A DNA stretch of 64,000 bases from Thalassomonas haliotis. Lineage in GTDB: Bacteria > Pseudomonadota > Gammaproteobacteria > Enterobacterales > Alteromonadaceae. Under the pieces are notes generated by a model that worked only from the letters and a program-made list of their open reading frames with translations, did not search any database and was not told the DNA's origin. Positions 18,542-26,442 of this stretch are shown one piece after another. How positions within the stretch are numbered: position 1 is the first letter of the stretch; every line of letters starts with the position of its first letter. The DNA lies in the NCBI RefSeq assembly GCF_028657945.1, contig NZ_CP059693.1, positions 1,860,001 through 1,924,000 on the forward strand. The letters run 5' to 3'. A program made the position numbers and the translations under genes.

Positions 18542-19912
18542 TTATCCTTCTCTTATCGGCAATTCTATTACCGCGATAGCGCCGGTTTTATCGTTGCGGT
18601 TGTCCAGGCTTAATTTACCTTCATGCATTTCCAGTATTTGCCGACACAAGACTAAACCTATGCCCGAACCTTGCTTTTTAGTGGTATAAAAAGGCACAAA
18701 CAGGTTTTCGGGGTTGTTAATACCGGTACCCTCATCGGTTATTTTCAGGATAAAGACGTCATTTTCCCGCTGCCAGGAAATAATAATTTTCCCCGGGGCT
18801 TTCTTATCTTTATCTAAGTTGAGGTTTTGCATGGTTTCCTGGGCATTTTTAAGCAGATTGATCAACACCTGCTCTATTTGCACCGGGTCGATCAATAAAT
18901 TGATATCGGCGCCTGCCGCTATGATCAGCGATTGTTCTTGAAATAGCGGGGTGATTTTATTGAGCAAATCTTTGATCGCGGTTTTTTTCTTTTCCGGCTC
19001 AGGCAAACGGGCAATTTGCTTATAGCTGTTAACAAAGTTTTTTAAATTCTGGCTGCGCTGTGAAATGATGGACAGGCCTTCGAGCAAATTCTCTTTTTGC
19101 CCTTCAAGCTCAGCCTGGCGGTCAATCAAGCGGGTCAGCGTCTGGCTGATGGAGGCTATCGGCGCCAGGGAATTGTTGATTTCATGGCTGATCACCCGTA
19201 CCAGGCTTTGCCAGGCGTTACGCTCTTCGTTTCTGAGCAGGGAGCTGACATCGGTGAGAAACAGCAGCTGATGCTGCAGGCCGGTTTCCCTGAACTCTTC
19301 CATATGCACGTTAAATTTTCCCTGGCGCTGGCCAAAGGTGAGCGGCATGACTTTACTTTGCCCCGGTTCAAGTGAACCCAGTTGCTCCAGCGGCAGTAAG
19401 TCGGGGTTTGCCTGCTTGCTATCTGTTAATCCCAAAAGTTTGTTCGAGGCGGGATTGCTGAGCATGATCTCCCGGTTATCATTTAAGGCAACTATGGCAA
19501 CGTCGATATTATTGATCACCGTTTGCAGCAATAGCTGGCTTTCGGCGGTTTCTATACGTTGGCGGTTGAGTTTTTGTGCCAGGCCGTTAATGGTATTTAC
19601 CAGCTCGTTGAGGGCATCATGGTTGTGATCCGAACGTGCCCTCAGGCTGTAATCGTCCTGGAGCATGGCTTCGAGTATATTGGTTAAACTGCGAAACTGG
19701 TAGGCGGACTTCTGGTGGATTTTTACATGGCAATATATCAGGGTGAGTCCCGACAGGAGTGCCGTCAGCAAGATCAGGTATATCGAGATACCGGCATAAA
19801 ACATCACCGGCAGCAGCAGGCAAAAAAGCGGCAGCGAGGAGATTAAAGACAGCCGGGTTAACTGGGTTTCAAAAGACGATTTTTTCGGGGCCGGTGCGCC
19901 ATACTTTGCCAT
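18542..19912 (-). CDS. NtrY-like membrane sensor histidine kinase
   Basis: The 456 residues contain two adjacent N-terminal membrane helices (about 25-65) with almost no periplasmic loop, a HAMP-like linker, a PAS domain (about 125-225), a HisKA domain with phospho-acceptor in SHEINNSLAPI (about residue 241) and a HATPase domain (GTGIN, GSGIGLVLCRQI). It begins two bases after the stop of the sigma-54 regulator, certainly its partner. The lack of a sizeable sensor loop suggests that it senses a membrane or cytoplasmic signal, possibly the state of the transporter encoded in the same operon; that last point is inference. Confidence 0.9.
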   Translation of the reverse strand: MAKYGAPAPKKSSFETQLTRLSLISSLPLFCLLLPVMFYAGISIYLILLTALLSGLTLIYCHVKIHQKSAYQFRSLTNILEAMLQDDYSLRARSDHNHDALNELVNTINGLAQKLNRQRIETAESQLLLQTVINNIDVAIVALNDNREIMLSNPASNKLLGLTDSKQANPDLLPLEQLGSLEPGQSKVMPLTFGQRQGKFNVHMEEFRETGLQHQLLFLTDVSSLLRNEERNAWQSLVRVISHEINNSLAPIASISQTLTRLIDRQAELEGQKENLLEGLSIISQRSQNLKNFVNSYKQIARLPEPEKKKTAIKDLLNKITPLFQEQSLIIAAGADINLLIDPVQIEQVLINLLKNAQETMQNLNLDKDKKAPGKIIISWQRENDVFILKITDEGTGINNPENLFVPFYTTKKQGSGIGLVLCRQILEMHEGKLSLDNRNDKTGAIAVIELPIREG

Positions 19913-19914
19913 TT

Positions 19915-21336
19915 TTATTCACTTTTCCCCAATCTGCGGTAAAAAGCACTGCGGCTTAGTCCCAGTGACTTTGCCGCCTTGATGGCATTGCCTTTGAAAT
20001 GGGATAACCTTTGTTCGAGAATTTCCAGTTCCAGCGAGGCCAGGGTGTCCAGCTCGCCGTTTTCGTTTTGCTCCAGCGTGGTTAACGTGCCGCCGGGCTG
20101 GTTGTTTGCTGTTGAAGGGGCGGGAGCCGGACTTAAGGTCAAACCCAAAGCCTGGGCGGTGATCTCTTTGCCCTGGGACAATATTTGTGCCCGCTCCATC
20201 ACATGGTGCAGTTCCCGGATATTGCCGGGCCAGTTATAATTGCAAAGCGCCGATTGTGCTTCTGCGCTTAAGGCGAGTACTTGCTGGCCGTATTTGGCGG
20301 CGGTCTTGTTGAGAAAAGATTGTGCCAGCGGCACTATATCTTCTAACCGGCTGCGCAGCGGCGGAATTTCTATGGTGATGGTATTGATGCGGTAGAGTAA
20401 ATCTTTCCGAAATTGCTGCTGGTCAACGGCAAGGTTAAGGTCGGCATTGGTGGCGCAAATCAGCCGGATATCGACTTGCTGGGTTTTATTGCCGCCGACC
20501 TTTTCAAACTCCCTGTCCTCCAGTACCCGCAGCAGTTTTCCCTGCTGGGAATAGGGGGTATTGGCGATTTCATCCAAAAACAAACTGCCGCCGTCGGCGA
20601 GTTCGAAGCGGCCGATCCGGACCGATTTTGCATCGGTGAAAGCCCCTTTGGCATGGCCGAACATTTCACTTTCAAACAGGGTTTCGGTGACGGCGCCCAT
20701 ATTCACACAAATCTGCGGGGCGTCCCGGCGCGGTGAATGGCTGTGAATATAGCGGGCGAACAGGCTTTTTCCTGTGCCGTTTTCGCCGGTGAGCAAGACA
20801 CTGGCATCGCTTAGGGCCACCTGGTTTATCACCGCCAGTACCTGCTGCATGGCCGGCGATTTGGCTATGATATCGCCGCCGAGCTCGCTGTTGACCTGCT
20901 GCTGCAATAACTGGTTTTGCTGGCTTAACTTTTTCGATTGCTGTTCGCTGCTGGCCAGTTTGAGCTGGTTATTGATGATGGCGAGTAAACGGTCGTTTTC
21001 CCAGGGTTTCTGGATAAAGTCATTGGCGCCGTTTTGCATGGTGGCAACCGCTACTTCTATGGTGCCCCAGCCGGTCATCACAACGATCGGTATCTCGTCG
21101 TCGTCCTTTCTGATGGCTGCAATCAGGGCCAGCCCCTCTTCGCCCGAAGTGGTGTCGAGGGAGTAATTGAGATCCATCAGGAGCAAATCGAAATTTTCCC
21201 GTTTCAGGGCTGCCAGGGCAGCTTCCGGGGTTTGGGTTAAAGCGACTTGATAACCTTCTGACATTAAAAGCATTTTTAATGCTAATAGGATGTCGTTGTC
21301 ATCATCCACTAATAAGATTTTGGCTAATGTGCTCAT
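19915..21336 (-). CDS. sigma-54-dependent response regulator, NtrC family
   Basis: A 473-residue activator with a receiver domain (about 1-125, phospho-acceptor Asp in LLLMDLNY near 55), an AAA+ domain (about 145-380: Walker A GENGTGKS, Walker B GGSLFLDEI) and a Fis-type helix-turn-helix at the C-terminus (AAKSLGLSRSAFYRRLG). The sigma-54 contact loop reads GAFTDA instead of the canonical GAFTGA. It is paired with the NtrY-like kinase. Its likely target is the sigma-54-type promoter upstream of its own operon at 26121-26138. A 270-base gap separates it from the permease gene, so a second promoter is possible. Confidence 0.93.
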   Translation of the reverse strand: MSTLAKILLVDDDNDILLALKMLLMSEGYQVALTQTPEAALAALKRENFDLLLMDLNYSLDTTSGEEGLALIAAIRKDDDEIPIVVMTGWGTIEVAVATMQNGANDFIQKPWENDRLLAIINNQLKLASSEQQSKKLSQQNQLLQQQVNSELGGDIIAKSPAMQQVLAVINQVALSDASVLLTGENGTGKSLFARYIHSHSPRRDAPQICVNMGAVTETLFESEMFGHAKGAFTDAKSVRIGRFELADGGSLFLDEIANTPYSQQGKLLRVLEDREFEKVGGNKTQQVDIRLICATNADLNLAVDQQQFRKDLLYRINTITIEIPPLRSRLEDIVPLAQSFLNKTAAKYGQQVLALSAEAQSALCNYNWPGNIRELHHVMERAQILSQGKEITAQALGLTLSPAPAPSTANNQPGGTLTTLEQNENGELDTLASLELEILEQRLSHFKGNAIKAAKSLGLSRSAFYRRLGKSE

Positions 21337-21606
21337 GTTTTGCTAATACCGGGAGTCGTGTTCAGGCGGCCTGTTACCGCATTTTTATCGCGATGTTTTT
21401 TCAATACTTTTTATTTTAACGTTTTTTATTTCAAGGCTATTTATATCAAGGCTATTTATATCAACATAAGGCCGGTAATATTGCTGCGCGCTGTCGTTAA
21501 TGACATTAACCTGTTAGTGCGACTATATTTTCTTGCCGGGCACTTGTCTATCAAAATGCGGCGGCGCTTTATTTGTTTTCGGCGCCGCCGGGATCAGGTT
21601 AATGCC
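21337..21606. other. intergenic gap inside the efflux operon, with a 15-base tandem repeat
   Basis: Between the permease stop and the regulator start there are 270 AT-rich bases. They contain two tandem copies of CAAGGCTATTTATAT at 21432-21461. No reading frame with coding character and no clear terminator is visible. The gap could hold a separate promoter for the regulator-kinase pair. Confidence 0.4.
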
Positions 21607-24030
21607 TTATTCATAATGCAGTGCCTGGCTCGGTTCCATTTCCAGCGCCTTGCGGGTGGGGAAATAAGTTGCGGCCATCACTACTGCACCTATGATCAAA
21701 GCTGTGCTTATGGCAATAACGACAATGGCGCCGCTGCCGACCCCCATCACCTGCGCCATGGCAAAGCCCAGGGCGGAGCCGGCAATCAAGCCCGGAATGC
21801 TGCCGGCTAAAAATTGTTTAAAGCCGGATAATAGCAATTCTTTCTTGATACGCTCATCATCCGCGCCCAGGGCGCGTTTCACCCCGATTTCCTGGGTTTT
21901 TTGGTTGATGGTATTGGACATCACTCCATAAATACCGCTGCCGGCAAGGATCACCGCAGCAATGCCAAAGATCAGCAGTACCTTGCTGATAAAGCGTACC
22001 GGGGCATAATTGCGATCCAGGCTCTGGTGATAGGTTTCTACCCTGAAGGCAGGCAACTCGGCATCTATGGCCTTAAGGGTATCGCGCAGCAGCGCCATGG
22101 TGGTAAGGGGGTCGGTTTTCATGTGCATGGCTATGGTCATTTGCGGACGCGGCGCCTGGCTGTAGGGACGAAATACCGAAGGCAGCTCGCCCCTTTGGGT
22201 ATCTCCCTGGCGGGTATGCTCGACCACACCGACTATGGTCAGCCATTTCGGGGTATAATCGCCGGGTTCTACCAGGCGCAGGCGTTTACCCAGTACGGTT
22301 TCATCGGCAAAATGTTGTCGGGCGAAACTCTCGCTTACCAATACCGTGCTTTTATCCAGGCCCTGATCGCCGCTGTTAAAGTAACGTCCCTGCCTGAGTT
22401 CGACACCCAGTTTGCCCAGGGTGCCCGGGGTAATGGCGATATAATTGGCCTTAGGGTAACCGCGGTCCAGGGGGTAGACTTTTCCTTCCAGCGCCATAAA
22501 CGGGCTTTGGCTGGACTTTCCCGGCAATGAGGAAAGCAGCATCACATCCTCTATACCGTTATTGTTTTCCAGGTTTGCTTGCAGGGTTTTGATCAACTGG
22601 CTTTGCAACTCGGGCGTCGGATAGGTGGTTTTGGGCAATTTGACGGTGGCGGTCAGGATATTATCCGGGTTTGCGCCGATATCGACAGTGGTGCGTAAAT
22701 AGCTGGAAAGCACCATCACGGCGGCGCCGATCAATACTGCGATCGAGATTAAGATCTCACTGATCACTAATACCTTGTTTAAACGGCCGGCTTTTTTCCC
22801 CTGTGCTCCCCGGGTACCGTCGCGTAGCGCGGCATTAAAGTTCTCACCGGAGTTTTTCCATGCCGGTAATAAGCCTGTCATCAGTACGGTGGCGACAACA
22901 AAGGCAAAAAATAACTTTATCGCATAGGCATCCAGGCCGAACTTCCACCAGAAGCTGGGTTTTTCCACGAAAAAGGTCGCAGTGATCGCTTGGGTGATCT
23001 CCAGGCCCCAGGCAACCATCAATAAACCTATAACCCCGCCCAGGGTGCAGATAATAATGCTCTCCCACAACATCTGGCTGATCAGGCGGGAACGCGGTGC
23101 CCCCAGTGCAACCCGGATGGCGGTTTCCTTGCTGCGCTCTATTGCCCGGGACAATAATAAGTTGCCGACATTGATGGCGGCCAGGATCAGGATTAATATC
23201 GCCACCACCTGCATGGCATAGACTACGGCAATGCCGTCGCCGACTGCCGTCATCGGGATAGTGTCGGCATAGGCGCCGATATTATGGTTGCTTTTCGGAT
23301 ATTTGTCCTCGATACGTGCCATGATCACATCCAGCTGTGCATTGATGTCTTGCTTGGATACCCCGGCATCCAGGTGACCCAGGCCACGAACCGTACCGGC
23401 TTCCTGGCGTGTTAACTGGCCGCGGTCCAGGTGCAGCGGCATCCAGAGATCGGAAACGTTCGGGAAGAAATAGCCGCTTGGCATCACCCCGATAATACGG
23501 TGGTTTCTGCCGTTAACGCGCAAGCTCTGCCCCAAAACCTGTTTATCGCCGGCAAACTGGTTTTGCCAGATGTCAAAACTTATTACCACCACGGCTTCGC
23601 CGCCGCGTTTTTTTTCGGCTTCAGTAAAGCCCCTGCCCAGTATGGGCGCGGTACGGGTGATTTCAAACATGCCCGCTTGGGTATAAGTAGCGCCATAGCG
23701 GCGGGAACCGTCTCTGCCGACGACGTTGACGTTGGCATTGTGGTAGGCAAGCAAGTCTGTCATGCCGCTGAGGCTGTTTTTGATCTCTTTATAATCCAGG
23801 GTATTGAGTTCATTAAAGTCCCTGACCCGGTTTTCTGAGCCGCCGATAACCACCAGAGAGTCGGCATGTTGAAAGGGCAGGTCCTTAAACAAAACGGTGT
23901 TAAAAAAGCTGAACAGGTACAGGCTCAACCCTATGCCGGTGGCCATCACCAATGTTGTTAACACGGTAAAGCCGGGTTTTTTCCCGAGCAGACGCAGCGC
24001 GTATTTAAAATCTTGCATTATCATCTTCAC
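21607..24030 (-). CDS. MacB/FtsX-type ABC transporter permease, duplicated-permease form
   Basis: An 807-residue inner-membrane protein with one N-terminal helix (about 20-45), a large periplasmic MacB_PCD domain (about 50-250), an FtsX domain (about 275-400, three helices), a further helix near 420-445, a second periplasmic domain (about 450-660) and a second FtsX domain (about 680-795). This tandem organisation puts both halves of a MacB-like dimer in one chain. It starts 7 bases after the ATPase gene. Such transporters work as mechanotransmitters rather than as channels. The exported or extracted substrate is not evident; peptides, antibiotics or lipoproteins are the known classes. Confidence 0.88.
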   Translation of the reverse strand: MKMIMQDFKYALRLLGKKPGFTVLTTLVMATGIGLSLYLFSFFNTVLFKDLPFQHADSLVVIGGSENRVRDFNELNTLDYKEIKNSLSGMTDLLAYHNANVNVVGRDGSRRYGATYTQAGMFEITRTAPILGRGFTEAEKKRGGEAVVVISFDIWQNQFAGDKQVLGQSLRVNGRNHRIIGVMPSGYFFPNVSDLWMPLHLDRGQLTRQEAGTVRGLGHLDAGVSKQDINAQLDVIMARIEDKYPKSNHNIGAYADTIPMTAVGDGIAVVYAMQVVAILILILAAINVGNLLLSRAIERSKETAIRVALGAPRSRLISQMLWESIIICTLGGVIGLLMVAWGLEITQAITATFFVEKPSFWWKFGLDAYAIKLFFAFVVATVLMTGLLPAWKNSGENFNAALRDGTRGAQGKKAGRLNKVLVISEILISIAVLIGAAVMVLSSYLRTTVDIGANPDNILTATVKLPKTTYPTPELQSQLIKTLQANLENNNGIEDVMLLSSLPGKSSQSPFMALEGKVYPLDRGYPKANYIAITPGTLGKLGVELRQGRYFNSGDQGLDKSTVLVSESFARQHFADETVLGKRLRLVEPGDYTPKWLTIVGVVEHTRQGDTQRGELPSVFRPYSQAPRPQMTIAMHMKTDPLTTMALLRDTLKAIDAELPAFRVETYHQSLDRNYAPVRFISKVLLIFGIAAVILAGSGIYGVMSNTINQKTQEIGVKRALGADDERIKKELLLSGFKQFLAGSIPGLIAGSALGFAMAQVMGVGSGAIVVIAISTALIIGAVVMAATYFPTRKALEMEPSQALHYE

Positions 24031-24037
24031 TCTCCCC

Positions 24038-24760
24038 TTAAGCGGCTGCCGTACCGCTGCCAGTGGTTTTTTCTGTGTTACGGTCGGCGATGATCTGGCC
24101 GTCTAACAACTCGACAGTACGTTTCGCCTGTTTGGCGGAGCGGGGGTCATGGGTAACCATGCAAATGGTGGCGCCCCGGGCATGCAGTTTATCGAGCAGC
24201 TGCATTACCGCTTCGGCATTTTTCGAGTCCAGGTTACCTGTGGGCTCATCCGCCAGGATGATGGAAGGTTTACCGGCGATGGCGCGGGCAACGGCAACAC
24301 GCTGTTGCTGACCGCCGGATAATTGCGCCGGGAAATGTTTGCCCCTGTGGGACATATCTACCTGGGCCAGGGCGTCTTTGACCATTTGTTGGCGCTGGCT
24401 TTTTGTTAAGTCTTTGCGATAGGTCAGCGGCAGTTCAACGTTTTCTTCGACGTCGAGATCGCTGATCAGGTTAAACGACTGGAAAATAAAGCCGATTTCT
24501 TTGTTGCGGATACGGGCACGCTCTTTTTTATCTAGGTCTGAGACATCGTTTCCCGCCAGCTGATACTCGCCGCCTGAGCTGGTGTCAAGCAGCCCGAGCA
24601 GGGATAACAGGGTGGATTTGCCGCAGCCGGAAGGGCCGGAGATGGACACATATTCCCCTTTATTGATTTTCAGGGAGATATTCATCAAGGCGTGGGTTTC
24701 AACCTCGTCGGTGTAGAAGACTTTTTTGATCTTGTCTAATGCAATTAAACATGTGCTCAT
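24038..24760 (-). CDS. ABC transporter ATPase, MacB/LolD type
   Basis: A 240-residue ATP-binding subunit with Walker A GPSGCGKST near residue 41, Q-loop FQSFNLI, signature LSGGQQQRVAVARA near 145, Walker B ILADEPTGNLD and the switch His in MVTHDP. The short form and the LDTSSGGEY region are typical of the LolD/MacB group. It sits between the adaptor and permease genes and so powers the permease. The C-terminal tail (NTEKTTGSGTAAA) is a non-conserved extension. Confidence 0.95.
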   Translation of the reverse strand: MSTCLIALDKIKKVFYTDEVETHALMNISLKINKGEYVSISGPSGCGKSTLLSLLGLLDTSSGGEYQLAGNDVSDLDKKERARIRNKEIGFIFQSFNLISDLDVEENVELPLTYRKDLTKSQRQQMVKDALAQVDMSHRGKHFPAQLSGGQQQRVAVARAIAGKPSIILADEPTGNLDSKNAEAVMQLLDKLHARGATICMVTHDPRSAKQAKRTVELLDGQIIADRNTEKTTGSGTAAA

Positions 24761-24828
24761 AACGGGTTCCTTTTTTTGCTTATCTTATGCTGGTTTAGGG
24801 GTATTTTTCTATTAACTGGCGCGAGTTT

Positions 24829-26085
24829 TTAATTGATGCGCACTTTGTGATAACTTTCCCAGGTGCTGGGATCTGAAATAATGATTTTCTCTCCCGGGGC
24901 CAGGCCTTCGAGGATTTGGATTTGATCCACCGAACCTTTGCCCAGTTTTACCTTAATGCGGCTGGCAAAATTGCCGTTGTCGGTGATTTTATAAATGCTT
25001 GCCGTACTCTGGCTTTGGGCAAATAACGGCCTGCTGACATAGAGGGCATCGCTGATTTCGGCGATTTTGATTTCGCCGTCGACCGTCAAATCCGGGCGGG
25101 CATCGGCGGGCAGCTCGCCGCTGAAACTGACATCTACCTGGACATTGCCGTTAACCACGGCGGGATCGACCCGGGTGACGACACCCAACGCCTTGTTATT
25201 GCGGGTATCTATCACCACTTTTTGCCCTATCATCACATCGCGAATTTGTAATTCCGGTACCTGGAGTTCGGCGATCAGCGAATCCTGGCGGGCAAGTTTG
25301 GCAATATTGCCGCCCATGGCAATGCGCTGCCCGGCTTCGACCGGCACATCCTGTACCACAGAGTTGATGCTGGCATAGATTTTCAGGCTGTTGACATCCT
25401 GGCGCACCCGCTCCAGGGTTTTAGACATTTTCTTCAAACGGGCGTCGCGGGCATTGTTTTGTACGCTTAAGTTCTCGGTCATTTTCGTCAGCCTTTGCTG
25501 CTGGATGTGCCAGCGCTGCTTGAACTGTTTGGTTTCCAACCGGGTTCTTTGATAATCTATTTTCGATACCGCACCGGTTTTTTTCTGGAACAGCTCGCTG
25601 TGGGCGTCCTGCTCTAACTTGCTGCTTTCAAAGTCGAGGCGGGCATTTAATACCAGGGTTTTTTGATCCAGCAGGGCAGACTCCTGTATCACCCGCTGTG
25701 CTTCGTTTTCCGCACTGACGGCTTCAAGTTCCCATTGGGTTTCTTCCAGCAGCTGCACCAGCTTAGGGTTGCTTAACTCGACAATTAAGTCGCCTTTGTT
25801 GACGGTTTTTCCCGGTTTGGCCAGGATGCGTTCAACCCGGGCATCGACATTGGCGGATAACCACTGGATATTGTCGGGTACCAGTACGCCGCTGCCCCTG
25901 ACGGAGACGGAAAACTTGCCCTGCCTGACCTGGCCAATCACCAGGGTCTCGCCGTCGATGGCAAAGTCTGCCTGCGCCAGAAAATACAGGTAGTAGCCGG
26001 CACCGGCCAGCATGAGAACAAGCAATGACCAGGGCCAGTAACGCTTTATCACAGACTTTTTTTGTTTTGCTCTGCTAATATCCAA
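24829..26085 (-). CDS. HlyD/MacA-type periplasmic adaptor subunit
   Basis: A membrane-fusion protein of about 418 residues: N-terminal membrane anchor (WPWSLLVLMLAGAGYYLYF), lipoyl-like hairpin halves (LAKPGKTVNKGDLIVEL and the later AGQRIAMGGNIAKL), a long alpha-helical coiled coil between them and a beta-barrel with DPAVVNGNVQVDVSF. It would connect the ABC permease to an outer-membrane channel, which is not in this window. The open frame reaches TTG 26118, but the sigma-54-type promoter puts the transcript start near 26110. TTG 26085, eight bases after GGAG, is therefore the better start. It is the first gene of the five-gene operon. Confidence 0.88.
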   Translation of the reverse strand: MDISRAKQKKSVIKRYWPWSLLVLMLAGAGYYLYFLAQADFAIDGETLVIGQVRQGKFSVSVRGSGVLVPDNIQWLSANVDARVERILAKPGKTVNKGDLIVELSNPKLVQLLEETQWELEAVSAENEAQRVIQESALLDQKTLVLNARLDFESSKLEQDAHSELFQKKTGAVSKIDYQRTRLETKQFKQRWHIQQQRLTKMTENLSVQNNARDARLKKMSKTLERVRQDVNSLKIYASINSVVQDVPVEAGQRIAMGGNIAKLARQDSLIAELQVPELQIRDVMIGQKVVIDTRNNKALGVVTRVDPAVVNGNVQVDVSFSGELPADARPDLTVDGEIKIAEISDALYVSRPLFAQSQSTASIYKITDNGNFASRIKVKLGKGSVDQIQILEGLAPGEKIIISDPSTWESYHKVRIN

Positions 26086-26120
26086 CTTGGTTACTCCGTG
26101 AAAATAAACTGACGTCAATA

Positions 26121-26138
26121 GAGCAGGCTCTGTGCCAA
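26121..26138 (-). promoter_or_regulatory. sigma-54 (-24/-12) promoter of the efflux operon
   Basis: Read on the minus strand, TTGGCACAGAGCCTGCTC has the -24 GG and -12 GC exactly 12 bases apart, as in the consensus TGGCAC-N5-TTGC; only one T of the -12 box differs. It lies just upstream of the adaptor gene, whose operon encodes an NtrC-family activator. Confidence 0.8.
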
Positions 26139-26212
26139 CTAAGTAAGTATTTGATATTTAACGGTAAAGTATTCTATTTCTGCTTTTTTCTTTGCGGATT
26201 CAACTCACTAAA

Positions 26213-26247
26213 CCCATTTTTGGGATAAAGTAAATCCCAAAAATGGG
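26213..26247. promoter_or_regulatory. inverted repeat, likely activator (UAS) site
   Basis: CCCATTTTTGGGA (26213-26225) and its exact reverse complement TCCCAAAAATGGG (26235-26247) are separated by 9 bases. The repeat lies about 75-110 bases upstream of the -24/-12 promoter, the usual place for NtrC-family enhancer sites. I infer that the regulator at 19915-21336 binds here. Confidence 0.65.
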
Positions 26248-26442
26248 ATGATTAGCGAAAGCTGCAGCAATAGCCGGAGCTGTTAATGGATTTTTACCCC
26301 GGGTTTTATCAGGAAAAACGGATGGGGCGATGAATTGGCCAGACTTTTTTGCCTAAAGCACCATAGACAGAGTACACTGAGGTTATTATTCCCGATTCAT
26401 CATAAAACGCTTGTTTTTTAAGCGTTAATAGCGAGATCCTGC
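26248..26442 (+). promoter_or_regulatory. upstream region of the Lon-like gene
   Basis: The 195 bases before the protease gene hold a possible sigma-70 promoter: TTGCCT at 26349-26354 and TACACT at 26373-26378, 18 bases apart. No heat-shock-type element that I would trust is visible. Confidence 0.35.
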
